NCBI GenBank assembly: GCA_003574785.1
Contig: QORU01000025.1
Span: forward strand, 14,409-78,408
Direction of reading: 5' to 3'
Source of the DNA: Taklimakanibacter deserti
GTDB taxonomy: Bacteria > Pseudomonadota > Alphaproteobacteria > Rhizobiales > Aestuariivirgaceae
DNA length: 64,000 bases
Position numbers and translations under genes: made by a program. The stretch's first letter is position 1. Each line of letters begins with the position of its first letter. Below, piece by piece: positions 16,592 to 26,816 of the stretch. The notes under the pieces were generated by a model that was given only the letters and a program-made list of their open reading frames with translations, was not told the DNA's origin and made no database searches.

Positions 16592-19500
16592 TCAGCGATG
16601 CAGCCATACACGCAGCGCTGCAATGAGTTGATCGGTATCCACGGGTTTCGCCAGATAATCCGACGCGCCCGCCTCGAGACATTTTTCGCGATCGCCCTTC
16701 ATGGCCTTCGCGGTCAGGGCGATGATCGGCAACCGTCTCAGATCTGGCTGATCCCGGATGGTCTCGATGACCTCGTAGCCGTCCATCTCCGGCATCATGA
16801 TGTCAATGAGGATGATGGCGAGATCGGGAGTGTCCTCGACGATCCTGAGGGCGTCGCGGCCATTGCCGGCGGTGAGCACCTTCATGCCGCTGCGCTCGAG
16901 CACGCTGCTGAGCGCGAAGATGTTGCGCGCGTCGTCGTCGACGACGAGAACCGTGCGCCCGACGAGATCCTCGTTCGAATCATGCAGGCGGTAGATCATG
17001 TCGCGCTGGCGCGGCGGCAGGTCGCCGACCACGCGATGCATGAACAATGAGGTTTCGTCGAACAGGCGCTCGGGCGATTCGACGCCCTTCACCACGATGC
17101 TGCGGGCCATGGACTTGAGCTTGTCTTCTTCCTCCGGCGAAAGCGGGCGGCCGGTAAAGACGACGACGGGCAGATCGGACAGGTTTTCCTCAGCAGCCAC
17201 ATGTTCGAGGACGTCGAAGCCCGACATGTCGGGAAGCTTGAGGTCGAGGACCATGCAATCCCAGGGCTCCTGCGCAAGCTTGTCCAGGGCGGCGGAACCC
17301 GTGGCAGCGGTTGCGACTTCGATGTCGTCGTGCTGGAGCAGGGTTGCTATGCTCAGTTGCTCCGCCGGATTGTCCTCGACGATGAGAAGACGCTTCTGCC
17401 GCGCCGCCGCACAGTGCTGCAACCTTGCCAGCGCCATCTCGAGATCGGTGCTCGAAGCGGGCTTGGCGAGGAAGGAGAATGCGCCCTTGGCCAAGCCATG
17501 CTGGCGATCCTCATCGAGACTCACGATCTGGACGGGGATATGCCGGGTGAGCGGATTCTTCTTCAGGTGGCTCAGGACTCCCCAGCCCAGCATGTCGGGC
17601 AGGAATATGTCGAGGGTTATCGCGGTCGGCTGATATTGCGAGGCGAGCTCGATCGCTTCCGCACCCGTTGCGGCGAGGATCGCCTTGAAGCCGCGCTTGC
17701 GCGCGACATCCATGACGATGCCGGCATAGCCCGGATCATCCTCGACCACGAGCAGGATATTGTCGCCCGGCTTGAGCAGCAGGCGGTCATCGAGCAGCGG
17801 CGCGACGGTCCTGGCGGAGAACGCGCCCGGCTTGGCATGTGCCATATCCATATCGGCCTTCGCCAGGGTCATCGGCGTGCCCGAGAATCGCTGGGTGAGA
17901 TAAAGAGTGAAAGTGCTGCCGGTGCCGATGATGCTGTGAACCTGGATCTCGCCGCCGAGCAAGGTGGCGAGCTCGCGGCTGATGGCGAGGCCCAGGCCCG
18001 TGCCGCCATATCTCCGGCTGGTGCTCGCATCGGCCTGCTGGAAGGCTTCGAAGATCAGCTTCTGCTTGTCGGAAGGGATGCCGATGCCGGTATCCGACAC
18101 TTCGAAGCCGATGACGCTCGATGCCTCGCCCAAGACCCGGTTTTCAGGGTTCCAGCCGCCCTTGGCGGCGAAGGCGCGCAAGGTCACGCCGCCGCGCTCG
18201 GTGAACTTGAAGGCGTTGGAGAGCAGATTCTTCAGGATCTGCTGCAGGCGCTTGGAATCGGTGAAGAGCGTGCCTTCGATGCCCGGATCGACCGTGATCT
18301 TGAAGGACAGTTGCCGCGAATCGGCCTCATGCCGGAATGGGCGGCCCACCACCTCGACGATCTTGTCGACGAACAGCTCTTCCGCCTCGACAGTGACCGT
18401 TCCCGACTCGATCTTCGACAGGTCGAGGATGTCGTTGATGAGATTCTGCAGGTCGCTGCCGGCGCCGCGAATGGTGCGGGCGAATTCGACCTGCTTCGGC
18501 GTCAGATTGCCGTCGGGATTCTCGCTCATCTGCTGGGCCAGGATGAGAATGCTGTTGAGCGGCGTGCGCAGCTCATGCGACATGTTGGCGAGGAACTCAG
18601 ACTTGTATTTCGAGGTCAAGGCGAGCTCGGTCGCCTTGTCTTCCAGGGCGCGCCGCGCCTGCTCGATTTCCTGGTTCTTCTTTTCCACATCGACATTGCG
18701 CTCGGCCAGTTGCTGGGCCTTCATGCCGAGCTGCTCATTGGTCTGCTGCAGCTCCTTCTGCTGCGTCTGGAGCTCGCTGGCGAGCTGCTGCGACTGCTTG
18801 AGCAAGCCTTCGGTCTGCATCGTCGCCTCGATGCTGTTGAGCACGATGCCGATGCTGTCGGTCAGCGTTTCGAGGAAGGCCCGTTGCAGGGCGGTGAATT
18901 TGCTGAGCGAGGCAAGCTCGATCACCGCCTTGACCCGGTTCTCGAAAAGAATGGGAAGCACCATCACATTGCGCGGCGTCGCCTTGAATACGGCGGAGCC
19001 GATGGGCATGGAGTCGGACGGAAGCTTCTTGACGAGAATGGGCCGCTTGTCCGCCGCGCACTGGCCGATCAAGCCCTTGCCGACCGGTACATAGTCGGGA
19101 TGGCCTTCGCCGATATTGTCGGCATAGACGGCGAGCAGCCTGAGCTGCGGCGTTTCGGTCTCCTGCATCTGGTAGAGAGCGCCCATCTGCGCATGGACGA
19201 GCGGCGCCAGTTCGGAAAGCAGAAGCCGGCCCACGGTGGCGAGATCGCGCTGGCCCTGCAGCATGTTGGTGAAACTGGCGAGATTGGTCTTCAGCCAGTC
19301 CTGTTCGGTGTTGCGATCGGTAGTGAGCCTGAGGTTGCCGATCATGGTGTTTATGTTGTCCTTGAGCTCGGCCACTTCGCCGCGCGCCTCGACCTGGATG
19401 GAGCGCGTGAGATCGCCCTTGGTCACGGCGGTCGCGACCTCGGCAATGGCGCGGACCTGGGTGGTGAGATTGGCGGCGAGCAGGTTCACGTTGCCGGTGA

Positions 19501-22057
19501 GATCCTTCCAGGTGCCGGCCGCGCCCGGCACATTGGCTTGGCCGCCGAGGCGCCCGTCGACACCGACCTCGCGGGCGACGCTCGTCACCTGATCGGCGAA
19601 GATGGCAAGGGTCGCCGTCATGTTGTTGATGGTCTCGGCGAGCGCCGCGACCTCGCCTTTCGACTTCACCGTGAGATTCTGGCCGAGATCGCCGTCGGCG
19701 ACCGCAGTCACGACTTTGACGATGCCGCGCACCTGCTCGGTGAGGTTGGCCGCCATGAGATTGACGGTGTCGGTCAAATCTTTCCAGGTGCCGCCGACGC
19801 CCGGAACGGTCGCCTGACCGCCGAGCTTTCCTTCAGTGCCGACCTCGCGCGCCACGCGCGTCACCTCCGAGGCGAAGGCGTTGAGCTGGTCGACCATGGT
19901 GTTGATCGTGTTCTTGAGCTCGAGGATCTCGCCCTGCACCGGCACGGTGATCTTGCGCGACAGGTCGCCGCGGGCGACGGCGGTCGTAACCTCGGCGATA
20001 TTGCGCACCTGGGTGGTGAGATTGGCGGCGAGCAGGTTGACGTTGTCGGTCAGGTCCTTCCAGGTGCCGGCGACGCCCGGCACCTGCGCCTGGCCGCCGA
20101 GCTTCCCATCAGTGCCGACCTCGCGCGCCACGCGCGTGACTTCGGCAGCGAAAGAGCGGAGCTGCTCCACCATCGTGTTGAGCGTCTCCTTGAGCAGGAG
20201 AATCTCGCCGCGCACGTCGACCGTGATCTTCTTCGACAGGTCGCCGCCGGCGATGGCGGTCGCGACCTCGGCGATGTTACGCACCTGGGCGGTGAGGTTG
20301 CTCGCCATGGAGTTCACGCTGTCAGTCAAGTCCTTCCAGGTGCCGGCGACGCCCGGCACGGCCGCCTGACCGCCGAGCTTGCCATCGGTGCCGACCTCGC
20401 GCGCCACGCGCGTCACTTCCGAGGCGAAGCCATTGAGCTGATCCACCATCGTGTTGATGGTGTTCTTGAGCTCGAGGATCTCGCCTTTGACATCGACGGC
20501 GATCTTGCGCGACAGGTCGCCGCGCGCCACGGCGGTCGTCACCTCGGCGATGTTGCGCACCTGGGCGGTGAGGTTGCTCGCCATGGAATTGACGGAGTCG
20601 GTGAGATCCTTCCAGGTGCCGGCGACACCCGGCACCATCGCCTGGCCGCCGAGCTTGCCGTCGGTGCCGACCTCGCGCGCCACGCGTGTCACCTCGCCGG
20701 CAAAGGCATTCAACTGATCGACCATGGTATTGATCGTTTCCTTCAGCTGAAGGATCTCGCCGCTCACATTGACGGTGATCTTCTTCGACAGGTTGCCGCC
20801 GGCAATGGCGGTCGAGACCTCGGCGATGTTGCGCACCTGGGCGGTGAGGTTGCTCGCCATGAAGTTGACATTGTCGGTCAGGTCCTTCCAGGTGCCGGCG
20901 ACACCCGGTACCTGCGCCTGGCCGCCGAGCTTGCCCTCGGTGCCGACCTCGCGCGCCACGCGCGTCACTTCCGAGGCGAAGGCGTTGAGCTGGTCGACCA
21001 TCGTGTTGATGGTGTCCTTGAGCTCGAGGATCTCGCCCCTGACATCGACGGTGATCTTGCGGGAGAGATCGCCGCGCGCGACGGCGGTGGTGACTTGCGC
21101 GATATTGCGAACCTGATCGGTGAGATTGCCGCACATGGCATTGACCGAGTCGGTCAGGTCCTTCCAGGTGCCGGCGACGCCCGGCACCATCGCCTGGCCG
21201 CCGAGCTTACCGTCGGTGCCGACCTCGCGCGCCACGCGCGTCACTTCGGAAGCGAAGGAGCGCAGCTGGTCGACCATGGTATTGATCGCTTCCTTGAGCT
21301 GAAGGATTTCGCCCCTGACATCGACGGTGATCTTCTTCGACAGGTCGCCGCTGGCGACCGCAATGGTCACGTCGGAGATATTGCGGACCTGGGCCGTCAG
21401 ATTGTCGGCCATCTGGTTGACGCTCTCCGTCAGCTCCTTCCACACGCCGGTGACTTCCGGCACTTGCGCCTGTCCGCCGAGCTTGCCTTCGGTGCCCACT
21501 TCACGCGCCACCCGCGTCACTTCCGATGTGAACACGGCGAGCTGCTTGATCATCGTGTTGACCATCGAGGCTGATCGCAGGAACTCGCCTTTCAGGGGCC
21601 GCCCGTCGACATCGAGCCTGACGGTGTGCAAGAGATTGCCCTGGGCCACGGCGGCGACGGCGCGGGTGACCTCGGCGGTCGGCCACAAGAGGTCGTCGAT
21701 CAAACTGTTGACCGAGGCTTCCATCTCGCCCCAGGCGCCATGCGAAAGTCCAAAATTCACGCGCTGGCGCGTCCGGCCTTCCTTGCCCACGACCGTGCCG
21801 ACCTTCTCCAATTGCTGGGCGATGCTCTGGTTGGTGGCGCAGATATCATTGAAGGTTTCGGCGATGCGCCCGCCGATCCCCGAACTATGCGCCGGCAGCC
21901 GGACGGAGAAATTTCCGCTGCGCATTTCGAGGAGGGCATTGAGGAGGCTGTTGAGATCAGGAGAAGCTGCTTCGGGAGGGGGCTCGATCGATGCCGAAAT
22001 GCCGCGTGAGAGCCTTGGCCTGCGCTTGACCGGCCGCTCCGTCCCTGCGTCCTGCAT
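16592..22057 (-). CDS. giant soluble hybrid histidine kinase with HAMP repeats and three receivers
   Basis: 1821-residue cytoplasmic kinase without membrane helices, built like fungal Nik1-type (group III) kinases. Residues ~40-920 are tandem HAMP units of 92 residues (consensus [19 protein letters not shown]...[10 protein letters not shown]...ARGDLSRKI); eight REVG units are visible. A GAF domain follows (~930-1075), then a Gln/Glu-rich coiled coil, HisKA with H1161 ([11 protein letters not shown]), HATPase with [12 protein letters not shown] (~1350), and three receivers: ~1435-1535 (D in TLDIFLPD), ~1557-1650 (VLDLKLPD) and ~1705-1820 (LIDIMMPE). Such proteins sense osmotic or cell-wall stress in fungi; the bacterial signal is unknown. 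ATG 22057 has GGGAG upstream; the frame extends further to 22111. Confidence 0.92.
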   Translation of the reverse strand: MQDAGTERPVKRRPRLSRGISASIEPPPEAASPDLNSLLNALLEMRSGNFSVRLPAHSSGIGGRIAETFNDICATNQSIAQQLEKVGTVVGKEGRTRQRVNFGLSHGAWGEMEASVNSLIDDLLWPTAEVTRAVAAVAQGNLLHTVRLDVDGRPLKGEFLRSASMVNTMIKQLAVFTSEVTRVAREVGTEGKLGGQAQVPEVTGVWKELTESVNQMADNLTAQVRNISDVTIAVASGDLSKKITVDVRGEILQLKEAINTMVDQLRSFASEVTRVAREVGTDGKLGGQAMVPGVAGTWKDLTDSVNAMCGNLTDQVRNIAQVTTAVARGDLSRKITVDVRGEILELKDTINTMVDQLNAFASEVTRVAREVGTEGKLGGQAQVPGVAGTWKDLTDNVNFMASNLTAQVRNIAEVSTAIAGGNLSKKITVNVSGEILQLKETINTMVDQLNAFAGEVTRVAREVGTDGKLGGQAMVPGVAGTWKDLTDSVNSMASNLTAQVRNIAEVTTAVARGDLSRKIAVDVKGEILELKNTINTMVDQLNGFASEVTRVAREVGTDGKLGGQAAVPGVAGTWKDLTDSVNSMASNLTAQVRNIAEVATAIAGGDLSKKITVDVRGEILLLKETLNTMVEQLRSFAAEVTRVAREVGTDGKLGGQAQVPGVAGTWKDLTDNVNLLAANLTTQVRNIAEVTTAVARGDLSRKITVPVQGEILELKNTINTMVDQLNAFASEVTRVAREVGTEGKLGGQATVPGVGGTWKDLTDTVNLMAANLTEQVRGIVKVVTAVADGDLGQNLTVKSKGEVAALAETINNMTATLAIFADQVTSVAREVGVDGRLGGQANVPGAAGTWKDLTGNVNLLAANLTTQVRAIAEVATAVTKGDLTRSIQVEARGEVAELKDNINTMIGNLRLTTDRNTEQDWLKTNLASFTNMLQGQRDLATVGRLLLSELAPLVHAQMGALYQMQETETPQLRLLAVYADNIGEGHPDYVPVGKGLIGQCAADKRPILVKKLPSDSMPIGSAVFKATPRNVMVLPILFENRVKAVIELASLSKFTALQRAFLETLTDSIGIVLNSIEATMQTEGLLKQSQQLASELQTQQKELQQTNEQLGMKAQQLAERNVDVEKKNQEIEQARRALEDKATELALTSKYKSEFLANMSHELRTPLNSILILAQQMSENPDGNLTPKQVEFARTIRGAGSDLQNLINDILDLSKIESGTVTVEAEELFVDKIVEVVGRPFRHEADSRQLSFKITVDPGIEGTLFTDSKRLQQILKNLLSNAFKFTERGGVTLRAFAAKGGWNPENRVLGEASSVIGFEVSDTGIGIPSDKQKLIFEAFQQADASTSRRYGGTGLGLAISRELATLLGGEIQVHSIIGTGSTFTLYLTQRFSGTPMTLAKADMDMAHAKPGAFSARTVAPLLDDRLLLKPGDNILLVVEDDPGYAGIVMDVARKRGFKAILAATGAEAIELASQYQPTAITLDIFLPDMLGWGVLSHLKKNPLTRHIPVQIVSLDEDRQHGLAKGAFSFLAKPASSTDLEMALARLQHCAAARQKRLLIVEDNPAEQLSIATLLQHDDIEVATAATGSAALDKLAQEPWDCMVLDLKLPDMSGFDVLEHVAAEENLSDLPVVVFTGRPLSPEEEDKLKSMARSIVVKGVESPERLFDETSLFMHRVVGDLPPRQRDMIYRLHDSNEDLVGRTVLVVDDDARNIFALSSVLERSGMKVLTAGNGRDALRIVEDTPDLAIILIDIMMPEMDGYEVIETIRDQPDLRRLPIIALTAKAMKGDREKCLEAGASDYLAKPVDTDQLIAALRVWLHR
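19541..21748. repeat. eight tandem 276-bp coding repeats (HAMP units)
   Basis: A conserved GCCGCCGAG mark recurs every 276 bases, at 19541, 19817, 20093 and on to about 21473, equal to 92 codons of the HAMP-repeat kinase. Units are highly similar at DNA level, with strings such as GACCTCGCGCGCCACGCG shared among most. The repeat keeps long open frames on the other strand, which are artefacts. Similarity this high permits unit gain or loss by recombination. Confidence 0.9.
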
Positions 22058-22165
22058 ATTGTTCTCCCTACCGATTCGCCGTCGTGCTGCAACGCAGCAA
22101 AAGCACGTCATACCGAGGCGCAGCTTGCCTAACGCAACGGTCGCGTAAAGGTTCCGAAAGGGCAG

Positions 22166-23140
22166 CTAGCTAAAAAGGTGACATTCGACGCGGGCGCCTC
22201 CGGCGCTGCCGATCGCGGGCGGCGGGGTCGTGCGGCAGATATCGAGCACCTTGGGGCAGCGCGGATGGAAGCGGCAGCCTTCCGGCACCGCTTCGGGCGA
22301 GGGCGGATCGCCCTTGAGCACGATGCGCCCGCCGGCTCGGGCGCCGGGCACCGCCGAGACCAGCGCCTCCGTATAGGGATGGCGCGGCTGTCTCAGGACC
22401 TGCGTCGCCGTTCCCTCTTCGACGATGCGGCCGAGATACATGACCAGCACCCGGTCGCTCACATGCTCGACCACCGAGAGATCGTGCGAGATGAAGATAT
22501 AGGAGAGATTGAGCCTCGCCTTGAGGTCGATCAGCAGATTGAGGATCTGCGACTGGATGGAGACATCGAGCGCCGATACCGGCTCGTCGAGGATGAGAAG
22601 CTTGGGCTCGAGCGCGATGGCGCGCGCGATGCCGATGCGCTGGCGCTGGCCGCCTGAGAATTCATGCGGATAGCGCTGGAGGGCGGAGCGGTCGAGACCC
22701 ACCATGAGCAGCAGGTCCTCCACCTTGCGCCGCTTTTCCGCAGCCGTGCCGAGGCCGTGGATATCGAGCGGCTCGGCGATGATCTGCCCGATCGTCATGC
22801 GCGGATCGAGCGAGGCGTAAGGGTCCTGGAACACGATCTGCATGTCGCGCCGGAGACGGCGCAGCCGCGAGGGCTTGAGCGCCATGACGTCTTCGCCGTC
22901 GAAACCGATGCGCCCGGATGTCGGCTCGATGAGGCGCAGGATCAGCCTCGCCAAAGTGGATTTGCCGCAACCCGATTCACCGACGATGCCCAGGGTCTCG
23001 CCGCGCTTGAGGGTGAGGCTGACGCCGTCGACGGCACGAGCGATCCCGTGGCCGTCGCGCGACTTGTAGTGCTTGACGAGATCATCGGCGATGAGCAGCG
23101 GGCCGGTCGCGACGCTGCGGGTGAATTGCGGACGGGTCAT
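22166..23140 (-). CDS. peptide-type ABC transporter ATP-binding protein (DppF/OppF-like)
   Basis: 324-residue ATPase: Walker A GESGCGKSTLARL, signature FSGGQRQRIGIARAI, Walker B LLILDEPVSALD, and a C-terminal oligopeptide-transporter extension with Cys-rich CRFHPRCPKVLDIC, which can carry a cluster or zinc in OppD/F. It pairs with the upstream ATPase through an ATGA overlap at 23137-23140. The long upstream frame to 23434 is a shadow of that gene. It is the last gene of the minus-strand operon (two permeases, binding protein, amidase, two ATPases). Confidence 0.92.
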   Translation of the reverse strand: MTRPQFTRSVATGPLLIADDLVKHYKSRDGHGIARAVDGVSLTLKRGETLGIVGESGCGKSTLARLILRLIEPTSGRIGFDGEDVMALKPSRLRRLRRDMQIVFQDPYASLDPRMTIGQIIAEPLDIHGLGTAAEKRRKVEDLLLMVGLDRSALQRYPHEFSGGQRQRIGIARAIALEPKLLILDEPVSALDVSIQSQILNLLIDLKARLNLSYIFISHDLSVVEHVSDRVLVMYLGRIVEEGTATQVLRQPRHPYTEALVSAVPGARAGGRIVLKGDPPSPEAVPEGCRFHPRCPKVLDICRTTPPPAIGSAGGARVECHLFS

Positions 23141-24114
23141 GGCACCGGGTTCCAGCAGGCGGCGAGATGGGCATCGCCGAGAAGCGGCGGCACATCCTCT
23201 CGGCAGCGCGGCAGCGCCCGGGGGCAACGGTCGGCGAAACTGCAGCCTCGACCCCTTTTGCCGGGCGGCGGCACCGTGCCCGCAATGGTGGGAAGGATCT
23301 GGCCGCGCCGGGCCTTGCGCGGCGAGGCGGCGAGAAGCCCCGCCGTATAGGGATGACGCGGCTTGGCGAAGAGCGAGGGCGCGGGAGCCTTCTCGGCGAT
23401 GCGGCCGGCATACATCACCACGACCTCCTGGCACATTTCCTCGACCACGCCCAGATCATGGGTGATGAGCAGCACCGCGATATCGAGCTCGCGCTGCAGC
23501 TTCTTCATCAATTCGAGGATCTGCGCCTGGATCGTGACGTCGAGCGCCGTGGTCGGCTCATCGGCGATCAGGAGCTTGGGCTCGCAGATCAGCGCCATGG
23601 CGATCATCACGCGCTGCCTGAGGCCCCCCGACAATTCATGCGGATATTGCGTGAAGCGCTTCTCCGGCCGTCCGATGCCCACTTGGCTCAGCATGTCGAG
23701 CACCTTGGGACGCGCCTCGGCCGATCTGGCGCCGCGATGCAGCAGCAGGGCTTCGGCGATCTGGCCGCCGATCGTCATGGTCGGATTGAGGCTCGTCATC
23801 GGCTCCTGGAAGATCATGGCGATGTCATTGCCCCTGATCTTGCGCATATGCGCCTCGCTCGCGGTGGCGAGGTCTATCCCGTTGAAGCCGATGCGTCCGG
23901 CTTCGATGCGCGAAGGCGGTGAGGGCAACAAGCGCATGATGGTCTGCGCGGTGACGCTCTTGCCGCAGCCCGATTCGCCGACGAGGCCCAGAGTCTCGCC
24001 GCCCTTGACGGCGAAGGAGACGTCCTCGACGACGCGAATGGGCCCCTCTTCCGTCGCAAAGCCGATGGAGAGGCCTTCGACGGAGAGGAGAGCAGTCTTT
24101 CTATCAGTGTGCAT
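23137..24114 (-). CDS. peptide-type ABC transporter ATP-binding protein (DppD/OppD-like)
   Basis: 325-residue ATPase with Walker A GESGCGKSVTAQTI, signature [15 protein letters not shown], Walker [13 protein letters not shown] and the C-terminal Cys cluster GRGCSFADRCPRALPRC typical of OppD/DppD. It works as a heterodimer with the product of 22166-23140. ATG 24114 opens the usual N-terminus (MHTDRKTALLSVEGL); a GTG at 24144 is an alternative. It starts 45 bases after the amidase gene. Substrate cannot be read from the ATPase. Confidence 0.92.
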   Translation of the reverse strand: MHTDRKTALLSVEGLSIGFATEEGPIRVVEDVSFAVKGGETLGLVGESGCGKSVTAQTIMRLLPSPPSRIEAGRIGFNGIDLATASEAHMRKIRGNDIAMIFQEPMTSLNPTMTIGGQIAEALLLHRGARSAEARPKVLDMLSQVGIGRPEKRFTQYPHELSGGLRQRVMIAMALICEPKLLIADEPTTALDVTIQAQILELMKKLQRELDIAVLLITHDLGVVEEMCQEVVVMYAGRIAEKAPAPSLFAKPRHPYTAGLLAASPRKARRGQILPTIAGTVPPPGKRGRGCSFADRCPRALPRCREDVPPLLGDAHLAACWNPVP

Positions 24115-24159
24115 TTTCTTGACGCGAACCGGCGTCCACTTCACTTGAAAATGCTCGCC

Positions 24160-25098
24160 TCATTCAAACACGACGCGCGGAAAATAGAACGAGACGACCC
24201 AGTTCGGCATGTCGACGATCTCGCTGATCCTGAGGTCGCCGGCGACCGAGCACAGCATATAGGCCTCGACCGCGCTCATCTTGTGGCGCTTGCTCAAGAG
24301 ATCGACCATGCCCATGACCGCCTGACGCGCCGCTTCGAAAAGATCGGGACCGATGCCGGTCGTCGCCTCATAGCCTTTGCTGTCGAAATGCCGGGCTACG
24401 GGACCGCGCGTGGTGAAGCGCGGGAAAGCGAGGTTGGCGCCCTTGATCAGGTCGAACCTGGCCACGACCGAGCAGGGGCTTTCGATCGCGGTGCCGCACA
24501 CTTCGCCGTCGCCCTGCGTCGCATGGGTGTCGCCGACGCTGAACAGCCCGCCTTTCACCTCGACCGGGAGATAGAGCTCGGTCCCGGCCGACAGATCGCG
24601 GATGTCCATGTTGCCACCGACGCGGCGCGGCGGCACGATCGAATGGAGGCCGGGCTCGGCCGGAGCGAGCCCGATCGTGCCGCAGAAGGGTTTGAGCGGC
24701 ACCCGCCCGCCCGGCCCATACATCGCGGGCTGATGCGTCGAGGGATCGTATTTCCAGATATGGAGTGCGGGATCCTTGAACTGGTCGGCGAGGAGCCCGA
24801 AGCCCGGGATATTGGCCGTCCAGCCCCAGCCCGAAGGCACGAAGGAGAGGAGTGTCACCTTGATGGCGTCGCCGGGCTCGGCGCCGTCGATATAAACCGG
24901 CCCTGCCACCGGATTGACCTTGGCGAAATCGAGCTTCGCGATGTCGGCGAGCGTCGATTCGGGCGTGATCTGGCCGCCCGAGGAATCGAGCGGATGGAAT
25001 TCGATCGTCGCGCCTGGGGCGATCGTCACCTCCGGTTTGTTGGTGTTGGACCAGCCAAAATGGCACTGATGCTGATGGATCGTGTGATTGTGTTTCAT
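24160..25098 (-). CDS. acetamidase/formamidase (FmdA/AmdA family)
   Basis: 312-residue cytoplasmic hydrolase that releases ammonia from acetamide or formamide. The N-terminal HQHQCHFGWSNTNKPEVTIAPG matches the family H-x-GW-N...APG signature; the conserved GPVYIDGAEPGDAIKVTLL and DTHATQGDGEVCGTAIE (metal-binding DxHxxQGDGE) are intact. ATG 25098 was chosen as the normal start. It lies between the binding-protein gene and the ATPase genes of a peptide-type ABC importer, on the same strand, which suggests the importer brings in amides or short amidated compounds as a nitrogen source. The gene order itself is unusual. Confidence 0.9.
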   Translation of the reverse strand: MKHNHTIHQHQCHFGWSNTNKPEVTIAPGATIEFHPLDSSGGQITPESTLADIAKLDFAKVNPVAGPVYIDGAEPGDAIKVTLLSFVPSGWGWTANIPGFGLLADQFKDPALHIWKYDPSTHQPAMYGPGGRVPLKPFCGTIGLAPAEPGLHSIVPPRRVGGNMDIRDLSAGTELYLPVEVKGGLFSVGDTHATQGDGEVCGTAIESPCSVVARFDLIKGANLAFPRFTTRGPVARHFDSKGYEATTGIGPDLFEAARQAVMGMVDLLSKRHKMSAVEAYMLCSVAGDLRISEIVDMPNWVVSFYFPRVVFE

Positions 25099-25105
25099 GA
25101 TGTTC

Positions 25106-25130
25106 GGCCCCGCCCGCAAGGGGCGGGGCC
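25106..25130 (-). terminator. stem-loop between binding-protein and amidase genes
   Basis: A perfect 10-bp stem GGCCCCGCCC / GGGCGGGGCC with a 5-base loop lies between the stop of the binding protein (25143) and the start of the amidase (25098). There is no U-run on the minus strand. It may attenuate transcription or stabilise the upstream mRNA so that the binding protein is made in excess. Confidence 0.6.
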
Positions 25131-25142
25131 ACGTCCCCGTGA

Positions 25143-26762
25143 TTACTGCGCGTCTTTCGCGAAGATGTAGTCGTAGTTGACCGGAATATGGATCGGGTCG
25201 GTGAACAGGGACGGATCGCCGCCGAGCCGCGCCGAATGATAGGTGAAGCGCTTCTCGTTGAAGACCGGCGCCCAGGGAGCGTCCTTGAGCACTTCATCGA
25301 AGACGCCTTTCCATTCGCCGATGCGCTTCTCGCCTTCGTCCGCCTTCACCATGCCGTCGGCATTCTGGGCGCGCGCATCGAGTTCCTTGTTGCAGTATTT
25401 CGACCAGTTCCAGCCGCCTTCGACGGCGCCGGCGCAGCCCAATATGCCGTAGTAGAAATTGGCGGGATCGGGGAAGTCGGCGATCCAGGCCATGCCGCCC
25501 GACCAGATCATCGGCGCCTTGCCGGAGCCGCCGGCGGCGATGACTTCGGCTTGCGCCAGCGAGCGGATATCGGCCTTGACGCCGATGGCGGCGAGGTCCT
25601 GCTGGATCGCTTGCGCGATGCGCGGATTGGGATCGACATTCATCGCATAGAGCTCGGTCGTGAAGCCGTCAGGCTGGCCCGCCTCGGCAAGGAGCTTCTT
25701 GGCCGCGTCCGGATCATAGGCATAGCCCTTGTTGTCGGTATTGTAGCCCGGCATGGCGGGGGGCAGCGCCTGAACCGCCGGCACCGCACGGTTGTTGATG
25801 AGCCTGACGATGCGGTCCTTGTTGATCGCCATGTTGACCGCTTGCCTGACCTTCAGATTGTCGAAAGGCGGCTGCGTGACATTCATCGTCACATAGCCGG
25901 TCTGCAGCTGATCGCCGATGGCGACGAGGTCCTTGTTGGCGGGATCGGCCATGATCTCGGCGAACTGGGCGGGCGGAATGCCGTCGCCGACGATATCGAT
26001 CTCGCCGTTCTTGAGCCTGAGCACCGCGACCGTCGGGTCCTGGCCGAACTCGAAGGTGAGCTTGTCGAGATAGGGCACCCCTTGGCGGAAATAGTCCTTG
26101 TTGCGCTCGAGCGCGATGCGCTGGCCCGGCACCCATTCGACGAATTTGAAGGCGCCGGTGCCGACCGGCTTCTTGCCCCAGTCGGCGCCCGCCTTCTCGA
26201 CTTCCTCCTTGGGCACGACATAGGCGAAGTTGATCGCCATCAGATGCAGGAAGGTGGCGTCCGGCCGCGTCAGCGTGAAGGAGATGGTCTTGTCGTCGAC
26301 GATGCGGATGCCGGTGAGCTCGGTGGCCTTGCCGCCGGCCAGCGCATCATAGCCCTCGATGGCGCTGAAATACCCGCCGCCCGGGCTCTGCGTCTTGGGA
26401 TCGACGGCGCGCTCGAGCGAGTATTTCACATCCGCCGGCGTCATCGGCCGGCCGTTGTGGAATTTGACCCCGTCCCTCAGCTTGAATGTGTAGGTGAGGC
26501 CGTCATCGGACACAGTGTAGCTTTCGGCGAGATCGGGCTCGAGTTCGGTGGTGCCGGGCTTGTAGTCCATGAGCCCGTCGAAGATAGACTTGATGACCGA
26601 CCAGTTCTGCCAGTCATAGCCCACTTGCGGGTCGAGGGTGGTGAGGTCGTTGTTGAAGGTGACGACCGCGGCACCGCCCTGTTTCGGGCTTTGCGCCAGG
26701 GCGGCAGGGGCGGTGGCCAGGAGGGCCAAGGCGGCGGCGGAGGCAATGAGGAAGCTACGCAT
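25143..26762 (-). CDS. ABC transporter substrate-binding protein (SBP_bac_5, peptide/amide type)
   Basis: 539-residue periplasmic binding protein of cluster C (DppA/OppA-like). A clear signal peptide ends near residue 23 (ALLATAPAALAQS). Typical segments are TLDPQVGYDW, EPDLAESYTVSDDGLTYTFKLRDGVKFHNGRP (the SBP_bac_5 signature) and a C-terminal WAPVFNEKRFTYHS. Upstream at 26763-26816 is an AT-rich stretch with TATATAAAAT, so the gene may have its own promoter. It is followed by a stem-loop and the amidase gene. The family binds di- and oligopeptides, nickel or amides; the ligand is unknown. Confidence 0.9.
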   Translation of the reverse strand: MRSFLIASAAALALLATAPAALAQSPKQGGAAVVTFNNDLTTLDPQVGYDWQNWSVIKSIFDGLMDYKPGTTELEPDLAESYTVSDDGLTYTFKLRDGVKFHNGRPMTPADVKYSLERAVDPKTQSPGGGYFSAIEGYDALAGGKATELTGIRIVDDKTISFTLTRPDATFLHLMAINFAYVVPKEEVEKAGADWGKKPVGTGAFKFVEWVPGQRIALERNKDYFRQGVPYLDKLTFEFGQDPTVAVLRLKNGEIDIVGDGIPPAQFAEIMADPANKDLVAIGDQLQTGYVTMNVTQPPFDNLKVRQAVNMAINKDRIVRLINNRAVPAVQALPPAMPGYNTDNKGYAYDPDAAKKLLAEAGQPDGFTTELYAMNVDPNPRIAQAIQQDLAAIGVKADIRSLAQAEVIAAGGSGKAPMIWSGGMAWIADFPDPANFYYGILGCAGAVEGGWNWSKYCNKELDARAQNADGMVKADEGEKRIGEWKGVFDEVLKDAPWAPVFNEKRFTYHSARLGGDPSLFTDPIHIPVNYDYIFAKDAQ

Positions 26763-26769
26763 GATCTAT

Positions 26770-26815
26770 CTCCCAGGGGTTATTTTATATATGAACTAAA
26801 TTCAGGAACCCGCAT
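26770..26815 (-). promoter_or_regulatory. AT-rich candidate promoter before the binding-protein gene
   Basis: Read on the minus strand the spacer contains TTCATATATAAAATAA, with TATAAA as possible -10, followed by GGGAG and the ATG at 26762. Most other gene junctions in this operon are tight, so the insertion of an AT-rich spacer suggests separate expression of the binding protein. Motif-based only. Confidence 0.3.
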
Positions 26816-26816
26816 A

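Noticed and set aside
17201..21574. 1457-codon open frame on the plus strand through the HAMP repeats
   Set aside because: Antisense to the hybrid kinase; kept open by the 276-base repeat and high GC. It has no family motif or ribosome site and consists of repeated [13 protein letters not shown] text.
19541..21748. regular 276-base periodicity considered as a CRISPR or satellite array
   Set aside because: The unit is coding (92 codons of HAMP) and far longer than CRISPR units, with no spacers.
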